Below are positions 17,701-24,949 of a DNA stretch of 32,815 nt, piece after piece. Location: NCBI GenBank assembly GCA_051881815.1, contig JBJEQP010000112.1:1-32815 (forward strand), written 5' to 3'. How positions within the stretch are numbered: the first letter of the stretch is position 1; each line of letters opens with the position of its first letter. Source of the stretch: UMGS363 sp051881815 (lineage in GTDB: Bacteria; Bacillota; Clostridia; Oscillospirales; Ruminococcaceae). The position numbers were made by a program, and so were the translations under genes. The notes beneath the pieces were generated by a model. The model saw only the letters and a list, made by a program, of their open reading frames with translations. It was not told where the DNA came from and searched no databases.

Positions 17701-18385
17701 TGGGATAAATGTGACCGTAATAAAGCAGCGCAATTACAGGCTTGTTCGGATCAAAGGGAAAATCCTTCTCAAACTCGGCAAAGCTGCCGTAATACTTCAT
17801 ATCCTTTGGTCTGCATACCGCCGCAGCAGGCACTTCTCTCGGCTCGGAGGGCTTGGGCAGACGCTTTGCTCCGCCGTAATCACGGAGTATAAGGTACATC
17901 ATATTGAGAATGTTGGGGTAGTCTGCAACGTAAAAATACTTGCATATAAGCGAGTAGTTACGCATATCACGCATTTTTCCCGGCATTATCTTTCCCATTG
18001 CCTCAGCCATGGACTGCATCTTTTTCATTGCCGCCATATCGGGCTTTTTTCCGCCCGAGGACTTCATTGACTCCGCCGAAAAGCCGCCCAGTTTAAGGTA
18101 TTCTCTTGCGGAATTTCCGTAGGGAATAACGTTGCCCTTACATTCTTCAAGTCCCTTGTAAACAGCTTTTACAATATCCACAGGACTTCCCATTAGGTCA
18201 ACAAAAACCATATCGGATGTTTTTATGTCGGCAATAAGCCTATCTGTCTTTTCCTTGCTGTACTCCGTGACCGCATAGTATAAGCGCAGATCAAGTATAT
18301 TAGGCTCAATTCGTGATATTTCCTTTGCCGCCTTCATCAAACATTTTACGGACGGTGCTGATACGGTTATAAATGTAAATTTCAT
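14705..18385 (-). CDS. cobN: CobN/BchH-type large chelatase subunit (putative cobaltochelatase)
   Basis: A 1226-residue protein of the CobN/magnesium chelatase H family, which binds the tetrapyrrole and metal. Family motifs are ANVFGGAFLDT (mid-protein), HVGTHGTLEFLKGKE with H569 and H573, SRTQGETIGQIMAYLG, FGPREGEYGTG, and a C-terminal NPKWIDGM block followed by G-A-Q-K-I-A-E-R. The N terminus (MKFTFITVSAPSV) and length fit full-size family members. It overlaps the ABC ATPase gene by 4 bases and is followed by the ChlI- and ChlD-type genes. In aerobes CobN works late, on hydrogenobyrinate diamide. This operon has the anaerobic route and CbiK, so the true substrate here is uncertain; the gene symbol reflects family only. 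Confidence 0.9.
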   Translation of the reverse strand: MKFTFITVSAPSVKCLMKAAKEISRIEPNILDLRLYYAVTEYSKEKTDRLIADIKTSDMVFVDLMGSPVDIVKAVYKGLEECKGNVIPYGNSAREYLKLGGFSAESMKSSGGKKPDMAAMKKMQSMAEAMGKIMPGKMRDMRNYSLICKYFYVADYPNILNMMYLILRDYGGAKRLPKPSEPREVPAAAVCRPKDMKYYGSFAEFEKDFPFDPNKPVIALLYYGHIYPMDYSGAVSVITERMLKCANVLPVAVSGSDSLNDGSLQKLLTGFLPQKPEIILNFMSFRLSAGPMGGNISAGTNMLKELNVPYLHPFFMSRRTERDWNKSVQGNTPSEALISVMLPEQDGAVVTMPVGAKTEPVYIEDFDVTTDEIKIIDERLETLTQRTEKYIALRQKKNPQKKVAVICYNYPPGEANVFGGAFLDTFRSVSAILSLLKENGYDTEDISAEKLMLDFINGGLVNTGKYVESEKMLTYPLSDYKKFLDSFPDKIAVIDAWGEPGGDIMTDENGDFLIPAAMYGNVLVGIQPSRGVHEDQDKLYHDKSIPPHHQYIAFYKYLHDKFGADAVIHVGTHGTLEFLKGKESGMSGLCYPDMLIGDIPHFYLYYCGNPSEATIAKRRSHAALVGYQPPVFIQSGLYGEYAELSAMLDDYHHQLAFSESAACEVKQNISALAQKLNLPADMEELESELYRLNSSLIPKGLHIFGQDYSDEEAHCYIRELLKKPHDDIPSLNEIAAAELGADLAEAEEKGGEKLREINALAENYFDRYFDGDDVPENLRKTIEYGRKKYNEIKCNAENDQLLNALSGGYIPAKPAGDIYRSPEVLPTGYNLYQFDQRFVPTLTAYQRGARAAENTIKTYYSEYGCYPNSTAVILWGLETSRTQGETIGQIMAYLGARLAKGNSPWNPKYELIPIEELGRPRIDVTINICGFFRDLFPNIIDNLDDLLHLVNEADETAEQNYMKANSEKIYQYLLDRGYDEEEAESLSVTRIFGPREGEYGTGITSIIETKAWEKEEQIGSQFLSSLHYVYNRKMRGGDIDELYEQNLKSVELVSQVRDNNEYEITDLDHYYEFFGGLAKSVEMVKGKKAVMLVTDTTGAVPVTESAEKAVAKGIRTRVLNPKWIDGMLAHKYHGAQKIAERFENVMGLAATTGAVEQWVYNDLCAKYAEDEEMRRRMEENNPYAYMDILEQMEEYSRRGYWNATEEQLEAIRRAYLETENRIEGEN

Positions 18386-19173
18386 TGTTTCACCCTCTTT
18401 GCATAGAATACAGACGAGTTGTCCTCGCTGTCTGAAAGAATTTCAGCGTCCACATTGAACACCTTTTCCAGCTCACCGTTATCAAACAGCTCCTGCGGAC
18501 TGCCTATTGTATGTATTTTACTGTCATTCAGAAGTATAAGCTTGTCGGAGTATCTCGCTGCGTGATTCATATCGTGCAGCACCATTACAACGGTTATGCC
18601 CTCCTCACGGTTGAGTGCCGAAACAAGCTCCATTATTTCAAGCTGGTGTGCAATATCAAGATATGTGGTCGGCTCGTCAAGCAGCATTATCTCGGGTTTC
18701 TGAGCAATTGCCATAGCAATACGGGCACGCTGCCGCTCTCCGCCCGAAAGAGCATTGATCTTCCTGTTTTGAAGCTTTTTCATTCCCGTTCGATCAATAG
18801 CCCAGTCAACTATCTTTGTGTCCTCGCCGTCTGAGCCTGCCCACCATTTTTTGTGAGCATATCTGCCGTATTCCACAAGCGTTTTTACCGTTATGTCGCT
18901 CATACTTGTATCAGTCTGACCAAGTATTGCCATTTTCTGCGCAACAAGCTTTGTGTTCGTTCGGAAAATATCGTTTCCGTCAAGAAGGACTTTGCCACTT
19001 TCCGGGCGAAGATTACGGCTCATTGCCCTTATAAGCGTTGTCTTTCCGCAGCCGTTGGGACCTATTATGGAATACACCTTGCCTCTGTGAATATCAAGAT
19101 TTATCCCGTCAAGTATGCGGCGGTTTTTATATCCTGCACAGAGATCTCTTACCGATAATATCACCTTTTCCAT
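18382..19173 (-). CDS. ABC transporter ATPase, BtuD/FecE family (second importer)
   Basis: A 263-residue cytosolic ATPase of a metal-chelate or corrinoid importer. Walker A is GPNGCGKTT (38-46), the signature is LSGGERQRA (142-150), and Walker B is IMLLDEP (162-168), followed by T-Y-L-D-I-A-H-Q and a VLHDMNHAARYSDK switch region. These are all typical of the FecE/BtuD/FhuC group. It is 6 bases downstream of its permease gene and overlaps the cobN-type gene by 4 bases. That tight link suggests the importer and the chelatase serve the same substrate. Vitamin B12, cobinamide, haem or a siderophore are all possible substrates for this family. Confidence 0.93.
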   Translation of the reverse strand: MEKVILSVRDLCAGYKNRRILDGINLDIHRGKVYSIIGPNGCGKTTLIRAMSRNLRPESGKVLLDGNDIFRTNTKLVAQKMAILGQTDTSMSDITVKTLVEYGRYAHKKWWAGSDGEDTKIVDWAIDRTGMKKLQNRKINALSGGERQRARIAMAIAQKPEIMLLDEPTTYLDIAHQLEIMELVSALNREEGITVVMVLHDMNHAARYSDKLILLNDSKIHTIGSPQELFDNGELEKVFNVDAEILSDSEDNSSVFYAKRVKQ

Positions 19174-19179
19174 AAGCGC

Positions 19180-20172
19180 CTACTTTCTAAGCAGATACAG
19201 GAAGAACGGAACTCCCAGCACTGCCATAACTATTCCAACAGGTATTTCTGTAGGGCTAAGAACTGTCCTTGCAAATGTATCGCTCAGCATTACAAGTGCC
19301 GCTCCCAAAAGCGCCGTTGCAGGGAACATTATTTTATAATTATTTCCGAGGATCAGCCTTATGCTGTGAGGAACGATAAGTCCCACAAATCCAAGCAGTC
19401 CCACGACGCTTACCGCCGAAGCCGCAAGCAGCGCCGCCAGAGCCGTGAACGCAAGCCTTGTAAGCTCTACGTTCAGACCAAGACCTCTTGCCGTATCGTC
19501 ACCAAGCACAAGTATATTCAGCTTGTCCGCAAACAAAACGGCAAGTATAAGTCCGATAACAGTATAGGGCAGTATAGTCTGTACCTCGCCCCAGCTCCTT
19601 GAAGATAAACTGCCGTTCATAAATGTAAGAGCGCCGTGAACTCTGTCGCTGAAAAATACAAGTATCGCCGAAATTCCTGCGCCGAAAAGCTCCGACACCG
19701 CAACGCCCGACAAAACTATCCTTGTAGGGTCGATACCGCCTTTCCATGCAAGAATATATATTATTGCCGCCGCAAGCATTGCTCCTGCAAAAGCAGCTAT
19801 TGGCACAAGATTCTGCCATTGCGGAAATACAACAAGTATCATTATTCCAAAAAGACCTGCTCCGCTGCTTATTCCGATAATGGACGGATCGGCAAGAGGA
19901 TTTTTCATTACTCCCTGCAAAATAGAACCTGCCAAAGCAAGATTTATTCCCACTAAAGCCGCCAGTATCATTCTCGGCAGCCTTATATTCCATATGACCT
20001 TGTTATTCGTTCCCGTATGATCGCCTGCTATGGTATCAATTATGTTGGAAACGGAAATTTCCATTGTTCCAACAACATTTCCAAGTATAAACGTACCAAC
20101 GACCGCCACTACAAGAATTGCAAGCACCATTATCTTAAACGCCGCAGTATCTCTGAACGCTGTTTTTTCCAT
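19180..20172 (-). CDS. ABC transporter permease, BtuC/FecCD family (second importer)
   Basis: A 330-residue polytopic permease of the FecCD/BtuC family. Recognisable segments are W-N-I-R-L-P-R-M near residue 61, QGVMKNPLADPSIIGISSGA, GDDTARGLGLN, and GLLGFVGLIVPHSIRLILG near the C-terminal third, which faces the ATPase. Many hydrophobic helices span the length, as expected for about ten membrane passes. Its start overlaps the substrate-binding protein stop by one base (20172, TAATG), and the ATPase gene follows after 6 bases. Confidence 0.94.
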   Translation of the reverse strand: MEKTAFRDTAAFKIMVLAILVVAVVGTFILGNVVGTMEISVSNIIDTIAGDHTGTNNKVIWNIRLPRMILAALVGINLALAGSILQGVMKNPLADPSIIGISSGAGLFGIMILVVFPQWQNLVPIAAFAGAMLAAAIIYILAWKGGIDPTRIVLSGVAVSELFGAGISAILVFFSDRVHGALTFMNGSLSSRSWGEVQTILPYTVIGLILAVLFADKLNILVLGDDTARGLGLNVELTRLAFTALAALLAASAVSVVGLLGFVGLIVPHSIRLILGNNYKIMFPATALLGAALVMLSDTFARTVLSPTEIPVGIVMAVLGVPFFLYLLRK

Positions 20173-21224
20173 TAATCAAACACTTCCGCTTCTCCGTATA
20201 TTTCGGGATAAATACTCTGCGCCATATATTTTATTGCGTCAACATAATAGGGTCCTGCATTGTAAAGGTAGTACTGCTGCGGCAGGTATATGACCTTACC
20301 CTCATTTATGGCATTAACAGAACTCCACGCAGGATTTGAAGCGAACTGCTCTTCAACGGTCTTTCTTGCTTCCTCGTTGCTGGATATCATTGTTGTTACA
20401 AGAACATAATCGGGGTCTTTCTCAACGATATATTCAATATCAAGGGGCGTTGTTTCCGAGCCTACCGTATCGGGCGGAAGAGAGGAAGCAATGTTGTCAA
20501 GTTCAAGTATTTTTGCAATATCTCCTGCAATGCTGTTGTCCAGTTTGACAGCAAGGGATTTTGACGTAACATAGAGGATAACTACCGAAATATCGTCATC
20601 GGGCAGTTTGTCGGTGATCTCTTTTTTCCCGCTTTCAAGCTCGGAAATACGCTGCTCCGCAAGCTCGCTTTGACCAAGAAGTTTTCCGAAAGCACGATAT
20701 GTATCAACCACATCATCAAAGCCTCTTATGTGGGTCTGGATAACGTTATATCCCATTTCACGCAGCTTTGAACCCTGTGTGGATTGAGTACCTACCTGCG
20801 CAATGACAAGATCCGGTTCAAGCGCAATTACCGATTCCATATCAATAGAGTAAACGGGGCCTATCTGCGGCAAAGCCTGTATTTCAGCTTCATATCCTTC
20901 GGTCAGGCGTATATTTTCGCTCACGTCCGATGTACAAATCGACTTTCCGCCGAGATCGTACCAAATATTCAGCGGCGTACCCGACATAACAGCAACCTTT
21001 TCGGGCTTGCTCTCAATTGTCGTTTCATATTTGAGATAATCACGAACGGTAAGAGGATAATCATCTCCCGTTACTAAAATAGCCGCTTCATCGTCGGACA
21101 CCTTGTCGGCCGCTTCGGCATTTTTCAGTCCGCCTACACCCGAGCTGCTGTCACTGCCGGAACAGCCTGCCATCGACATCACCATTATCGCCGCAAGCAA
21201 TATGTAAATAATTTTCTTTTTCAT
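20172..21224 (-). CDS. Substrate-binding lipoprotein of ABC importer, BtuF/FecB-type fold (second importer)
   Basis: A 350-residue extracellular lipoprotein. The signal peptide MKKKIIYILLAAIM ends in a lipobox with C21 (SMAGC), then a Ser/Gly-rich tether. The mature protein has the two-lobe periplasmic-binding pattern of the BtuF family: K-V-A-V-M-S-G-T-P-L-N, I-G-P-V-Y-S-I-D-M-E-S-V-I-A-L-E-P-D-L-V-I-A, then a second lobe with PAWSSVNAINEGKVIYLP. An unusual extra segment (about residues 46-75, including D-D-Y-P-L-T-V-R-D-Y-L-K-Y) precedes the first lobe. It lies 16 bases after cbiK and forms a three-gene importer with the next two genes. Ligand unknown; a corrinoid or metal chelate is likely. 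Confidence 0.9.
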   Translation of the reverse strand: MKKKIIYILLAAIMVMSMAGCSGSDSSSGVGGLKNAEAADKVSDDEAAILVTGDDYPLTVRDYLKYETTIESKPEKVAVMSGTPLNIWYDLGGKSICTSDVSENIRLTEGYEAEIQALPQIGPVYSIDMESVIALEPDLVIAQVGTQSTQGSKLREMGYNVIQTHIRGFDDVVDTYRAFGKLLGQSELAEQRISELESGKKEITDKLPDDDISVVILYVTSKSLAVKLDNSIAGDIAKILELDNIASSLPPDTVGSETTPLDIEYIVEKDPDYVLVTTMISSNEEARKTVEEQFASNPAWSSVNAINEGKVIYLPQQYYLYNAGPYYVDAIKYMAQSIYPEIYGEAEVFD

Positions 21225-21240
21225 ACTGTTATCCTTCCTT

Positions 21241-22005
21241 TTACGATTTTATTGTATTTTTAAGATGCTCACAGTAAATTTGCCTTATCTCGGAATACTC
21301 CCCAAGACCTTTTATAACACAGTTCACCTCAAAGCCTGCCGATTCAAGCCTTGATTTCCAGCTTTCCGAGGAATCGCCTGCCATATCGTTTCTTGCATGG
21401 TCGCCTGCAACAAGCATAAGCGGAACAAGACTTACTTTTTTTATACCTCTGCCTTTCAGCTTATTCATAACATCTTCAAGCATTGGCTCTGCTTCCACGG
21501 TGGCAGTGTAAATATTGTCATATCCAAGCTTATTGCTTATTACGCCGAACTGCACATAAATATTGTTGGCATTGTGTTCCGTCCCGTGTCCCATAAGGAT
21601 TACAATTTCGCCCAGGTATTTTTCGGCAATTATGCGGCAGACTTTCTCAATATCGCTTTCGGAATTAAACAAGGTCGTACCTGTTTTCAGCACGGAAAAA
21701 TCCTTTTCAAACGGTTTAATTTGTCCGCATAATTTATCATATTCAATGCCAGGGATAAGGTGGGTAGGCTGAACAATAACCTCGTCAAAGCCCTCCGATT
21801 TTAGACGAAAAAGCATTTCTTCCAAAGCATCAAAAAGTACCCCTTGTTTTTTTAATGCTGAAAGTACCCTTCCGCTTGTTATTGCCGTAAACACTTCATA
21901 CTCCGGAAACTCCTCATCAAATGTTTTTTTCAGCGCCAGTACCGAATTATCAAGTGCCTCCTTATAACTTGTGCCGAAGCTTGCTTCAATTATAGCTTTT
22001 TTCAT
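21241..22005 (-). CDS. cbiK: Sirohydrochlorin cobaltochelatase CbiK
   Basis: A 254-residue class II chelatase that inserts cobalt into sirohydrochlorin at the start of the anaerobic pathway. The N terminus AIIEASFGTSYKEAL, the central LMGHGTEHNANNIY with H140 (and H144), T-V-E-A-E-P at about 169-174, and PLMLVAGDHARNDMAGD with H203 all match CbiK; the two histidines correspond to the metal-binding pair of the Salmonella enzyme. There is no signal peptide, so it acts in the cytosol. It sits between the two ABC importers, overlapping the first ATPase gene by 4 bases. Confidence 0.95.
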   Translation of the reverse strand: MKKAIIEASFGTSYKEALDNSVLALKKTFDEEFPEYEVFTAITSGRVLSALKKQGVLFDALEEMLFRLKSEGFDEVIVQPTHLIPGIEYDKLCGQIKPFEKDFSVLKTGTTLFNSESDIEKVCRIIAEKYLGEIVILMGHGTEHNANNIYVQFGVISNKLGYDNIYTATVEAEPMLEDVMNKLKGRGIKKVSLVPLMLVAGDHARNDMAGDSSESWKSRLESAGFEVNCVIKGLGEYSEIRQIYCEHLKNTIKS

Positions 22006-22769
22006 ATTTTTTTATCCTTTCCAAAGAATAAATACTGTCCCGATTTTTCATCATATATTGCTGTTATGTCAAGCGCTTCACGGATAAGTCCGTTTTCCGC
22101 CGCTTCTTTTGGGGAAACAGCTCCTAACAGCCTGCCGTCTTTCATTACCGCCGCAATGTCCGAGTGGGAAAGCGCCATATTAAGGTCGTGAAGCACCATA
22201 ACAACAGTTTTTCCGCTGCGTTTCATATCAGCGGCAAGCTCCATAAGCTCAAACTGGCTGCTTATATCAAGATAAGTGGACGGCTCGTCAAGAAGAACTA
22301 TATCCGTATCCTGTGCAAGCGCCATTGCTATGTATGCTCTCTGCCGCTGTCCGCCCGAAAGCTCCGCAACATTCCTGTCCGCAATTTCTGTTACACCTGC
22401 AGCTAACATCGCATTGCCCACCATTTCTCTGTCGCGAGCGGTAAACCTTCTCGGATAGCCAAGATACGGAAATCTGCCGTGAGAAACAAGCGCACGAACT
22501 GTAATATTACCCGGATTATGCACCTGCTCCATATAGGATACTTTCTGCGCAAGCTCGCTGTGTTTCATTTTTGAAATATCCTTTCCGTCTATCAGCACCT
22601 TTCCGCAGGAGGGTTTAAGCAGTCCGCAGCACATCTGGAGAAGCGTACTTTTTCCGCAGCCGTTTGCTCCTATCACAGAGGAAATACTGCCCGATTCAAA
22701 GCGGACGCTGATATCTTCAAGTACATTTTTTCCGTCATAGCCGCCGCCGAGTCCGATTATTTCAAGCAT
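22002..22769 (-). CDS. ABC transporter ATPase, BtuD/FecE family (first importer)
   Basis: A 255-residue ATPase. Walker A is GANGCGKST (34-42), the signature is LSGGQRQRA (137-145), and Walker B is IVLLDEP (157-163), followed by S-T-Y-L-D-I-S-S-Q and VLHDLNMALSHSD. The Y-L-D-I-S-x-Q segment is typical of the vitamin B12 / iron-siderophore group. It overlaps its permease by 8 bases and cbiK by 4. It resembles the ATPase at 18382-19173 but is clearly a distinct sequence, so this is an old duplication or separate acquisition rather than a recent copy. Confidence 0.93.
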   Translation of the reverse strand: MLEIIGLGGGYDGKNVLEDISVRFESGSISSVIGANGCGKSTLLQMCCGLLKPSCGKVLIDGKDISKMKHSELAQKVSYMEQVHNPGNITVRALVSHGRFPYLGYPRRFTARDREMVGNAMLAAGVTEIADRNVAELSGGQRQRAYIAMALAQDTDIVLLDEPSTYLDISSQFELMELAADMKRSGKTVVMVLHDLNMALSHSDIAAVMKDGRLLGAVSPKEAAENGLIREALDITAIYDEKSGQYLFFGKDKKI

Positions 22770-23802
22770 TGTGCTTGCCTCCTTTCTTTTTCAAAAGGAG
22801 ATATATAAAAAACGGCACTCCGATATATGATATAACTATTCCCAAGGATATTTCATTCGGTGAAAACAGCGTTCTTGAAATAATATCGCAAAGCGTAACG
22901 AACGCCGCACCGAGAAGTACGCAGGCAGGCAATTTATATCTGCTTTCATATCCCACAAGCTTTCCGCATATATGCGGCACGATAAGTCCCACAAATCCCA
23001 GAAGTCCTGCAAAGCTCACCGCCGCTCCTGCCAACGCCGCAACGATCATCAACAGGATAAACCTTACTGTTTTGACATTAAGTCCAAGCGTAAACGCCGT
23101 TTTATCGCCGAGAGAAAGCACATCTATCTCATTTGCAAGCATAAATGCAGCAGCTATCCCGACAAAAATAATTATCCACGCAGGAGTAAGCTTTTCAGTA
23201 GTTATATTGCCCATTCCGCCTATCTTAAAGGACGTTATTCCCGACAATGTATCGGGAAAAAGCTCTGTCACCGTATCTGTACCTGCATTGAAAAGACTTG
23301 AAATTGCCACTCCTGCAAGTACAAGCGTTATTTTTGAAGCCTCGGTCTTTCTTGCGATAATATATACCAACATTACAGCTGCAAAAGCTCCAGTAAAAGC
23401 CGCCGCAGGCAGCCACGAAATCGCCGCAGGAAACAGCGCCGAACAAAGCACCGTGAAAAATCCTGCGCCTGCATTTACGCCTATAACTCCGGGAGAAGCA
23501 AGCGGATTTCCAAGTACCGCCTGAATTATTGCACCCGAAAGCGCCAGCGCCGCCCCTGCAAGCATTGAGCCGAGAACTCTCGGCAGCCTTATGCAGTAAA
23601 CTATCCTGCCGTCGGGAGTGCTTTCACCGCTTATAAGTGCCGAGATAACTTCACTGGGCGACAATCTTACCGAGCCAAGACATATTCCTGCAAGCGCCGA
23701 AAAAATGAGAAGTATTGCAAGTCCAAGCAGGATAATTAGTTTCTTCCTGTTATCCGTAGAGGATATCCGCAAGCTGCTGATATGCCTCACCCCATTTCGC
23801 AT
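22762..23802 (-). CDS. ABC transporter permease, BtuC/FecCD family (first importer)
   Basis: A polytopic permease of about 346 residues. Family segments are Y-C-I-R-L-P-R-V-L-G-S-M-L-A-G, QAVLGNPLASPGVIGVNAGA, GDKTAFTLGLN, and GLLGFVGLIVPHICGKLVG. The start is uncertain because the frame runs back into the preceding lipoprotein gene without a clear ribosome binding site. The ATG at 23802 overlaps that gene by about 50 bases, an ATG at 23841 overlaps by about 90, and a TTG closer to the stop is also possible. The first membrane helix (KKLIILLGLAILLI) begins after all three. Translation is probably coupled to the upstream gene. Confidence 0.9.
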   Translation of the reverse strand: MRNGVRHISSLRISSTDNRKKLIILLGLAILLIFSALAGICLGSVRLSPSEVISALISGESTPDGRIVYCIRLPRVLGSMLAGAALALSGAIIQAVLGNPLASPGVIGVNAGAGFFTVLCSALFPAAISWLPAAAFTGAFAAVMLVYIIARKTEASKITLVLAGVAISSLFNAGTDTVTELFPDTLSGITSFKIGGMGNITTEKLTPAWIIIFVGIAAAFMLANEIDVLSLGDKTAFTLGLNVKTVRFILLMIVAALAGAAVSFAGLLGFVGLIVPHICGKLVGYESRYKLPACVLLGAAFVTLCDIISRTLFSPNEISLGIVISYIGVPFFIYLLLKKKGGKHNA

Positions 23803-24682
23803 TAGGCTTATAGTGGAACAGCGCCTTTGGCAGAATGACAAACCTGCCGTTTTTTACAGCGGAAAGCTCCGACCACGCAGGATTTGTAAGAAGCGTATCT
23901 TCAAGCACCTGCATAGCTTTTTCTTCGTCTGCGCCCATAAATGTCACAAATATAAAATCAGGGTCGGACTTAACTATTACCTCCAGGCTGAGCTCGTCTG
24001 TAAGGGTACCGCTGTCTGCAATATTTACACAGCCAAGATCCTTCAACATTGCCCCTGCAAGGCTGCTGCTGTCTTTGGCATGAACTGCCGAAGAAGAAGT
24101 CCTGAGATACAACACCGTCGGAGCTTCCCGTCCCGAAACGGAAGCAATGACCTTCTCTATCCGAGCCTGAACATCTGCACCGTTTTTCTGATATAAATCG
24201 CCCCTGCCTGTTATATCCGTAAACTTTTTCAACACCGAAAGATACTCGTCAAACTCGCTCACCTTGAAATATGCCGTTGTTATCCCTGCCTTTTCAAGAG
24301 TATCGCACAGCGCCGTATGTTCGGCTATTTCCGATGAAAGCACCGCAAAATCTATGCCGAGGTCTATCATCTGCTCTACTGACGGAGATTTCATTTTACC
24401 TATATTGACCGCAGTTTCCGGCACTTCAAACAGGTGATCGTCGTATGCGTCGGCTGTCACTGCGCAAAGCTCTCCGCCTGCAAGCAGCCATATTTCCGCA
24501 AGGCTTCCGCTGCAAATCGCGATTTTCTGCGGCATATCCACCGTCACATTATAACCAAGCTCGTCCGTAAAAGTATATCCTGAAGCTTCAGAATCAGACG
24601 GAGTTTTACCGCCGCAGCCCGTCAGAATAAAAGACATACACATCAATGCCGTTATAACCAAAGCAAGCTTTTTTAACACCAT
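23750..24682 (-). CDS. Substrate-binding lipoprotein of ABC importer, BtuF/FecB-type fold (first importer)
   Basis: The first gene of the cobalamin operon, encoding a 310-residue extracellular lipoprotein. The signal peptide is followed by a lipobox with C23 (LTGC). The mature part shows the BtuF-like pattern: D-E-L-G-Y-N-V-T-V-D near residues 40-49, an I-A-I-C-S-G-S-L-A-E-I-W block, N-I-G-K-M-K-S-P-S-V-E-Q-M-I-D-L, and NPAWSELSAVKNGRFVILP in the second lobe. The ATG at 24682 has GGAGG ten bases upstream. The riboswitch terminator ends just before that site, so B12 levels should control entry to this gene and the whole operon. Confidence 0.91.
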   Translation of the reverse strand: MVLKKLALVITALMCMSFILTGCGGKTPSDSEASGYTFTDELGYNVTVDMPQKIAICSGSLAEIWLLAGGELCAVTADAYDDHLFEVPETAVNIGKMKSPSVEQMIDLGIDFAVLSSEIAEHTALCDTLEKAGITTAYFKVSEFDEYLSVLKKFTDITGRGDLYQKNGADVQARIEKVIASVSGREAPTVLYLRTSSSAVHAKDSSSLAGAMLKDLGCVNIADSGTLTDELSLEVIVKSDPDFIFVTFMGADEEKAMQVLEDTLLTNPAWSELSAVKNGRFVILPKALFHYKPNAKWGEAYQQLADILYG

Positions 24683-24698
24683 ATCTATCAGACCTCCG

Positions 24699-24744
24699 AA
24701 AAAATAAAAAGGACATTACCCGAGCCGTAACCCGGATAATGTCC
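24699..24744 (-). terminator. Intrinsic terminator between the cobalamin riboswitch and the first operon gene
   Basis: On the minus strand the arm GGACATTATCCGGG (24744-24731) pairs with the arm ending CGGGTAATGTCC (24722-24711), with one mismatch and an 8-nt loop region. A T-rich run (TTTTTATTTTTT, down to 24699) follows immediately. This is a textbook intrinsic terminator located only a few bases before the ribosome binding site of the first gene. That placement marks it as the expression platform of the upstream riboswitch: B12 binding should favour termination. Confidence 0.9.
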
Positions 24745-24949
24745 AAAGTCTTTTTTCTTTCACTGTATCTTTGATATGGTATGCCGGAAGTACCCTAAAT
24801 TCAGCTGTAAATTCTCCGCAGAAGAACGTACTGAGATCAGAGCAACACAAATAAAGCCGTATAAACAGCCTGATTTTATATGACACCTCATATCATCGTT
24901 TACGTTCCGGAGTTCCGCAGACTATAAACAACACCCGATCACGGGAAAA
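24745..24949 (-). other. Untranslated leader between riboswitch aptamer and terminator
   Basis: About 200 nt of leader with no convincing gene. It contains a small hairpin just after the aptamer (CCCG, loop TGAT, CGGG; 24934-24945), a TATAAA/TTTATA hairpin (24860-24880), and a CAAAG/CTTTG pairing (24773-24745 region) whose loop holds CAGTGA (24761-24766), complementary to the aptamer's TCACTG. A 43-codon frame (24760-24891) lacks a ribosome binding site. The leader is longer than usual for a riboswitch expression platform. Confidence 0.5.

Noticed and set aside
22769..23524. Long plus-strand open frame (about 251 codons) opposite the first permease gene
   Set aside because: It is antisense to a clear FecCD permease, lacks a ribosome binding site and shows no family features; GC-biased third positions of the real gene create it.
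24760..24891. A 43-codon open frame on the minus strand between the riboswitch and its terminator, a possible leader peptide
   Set aside because: It has no convincing ribosome binding site, its composition looks like chance, and the region is better explained as structured leader RNA.
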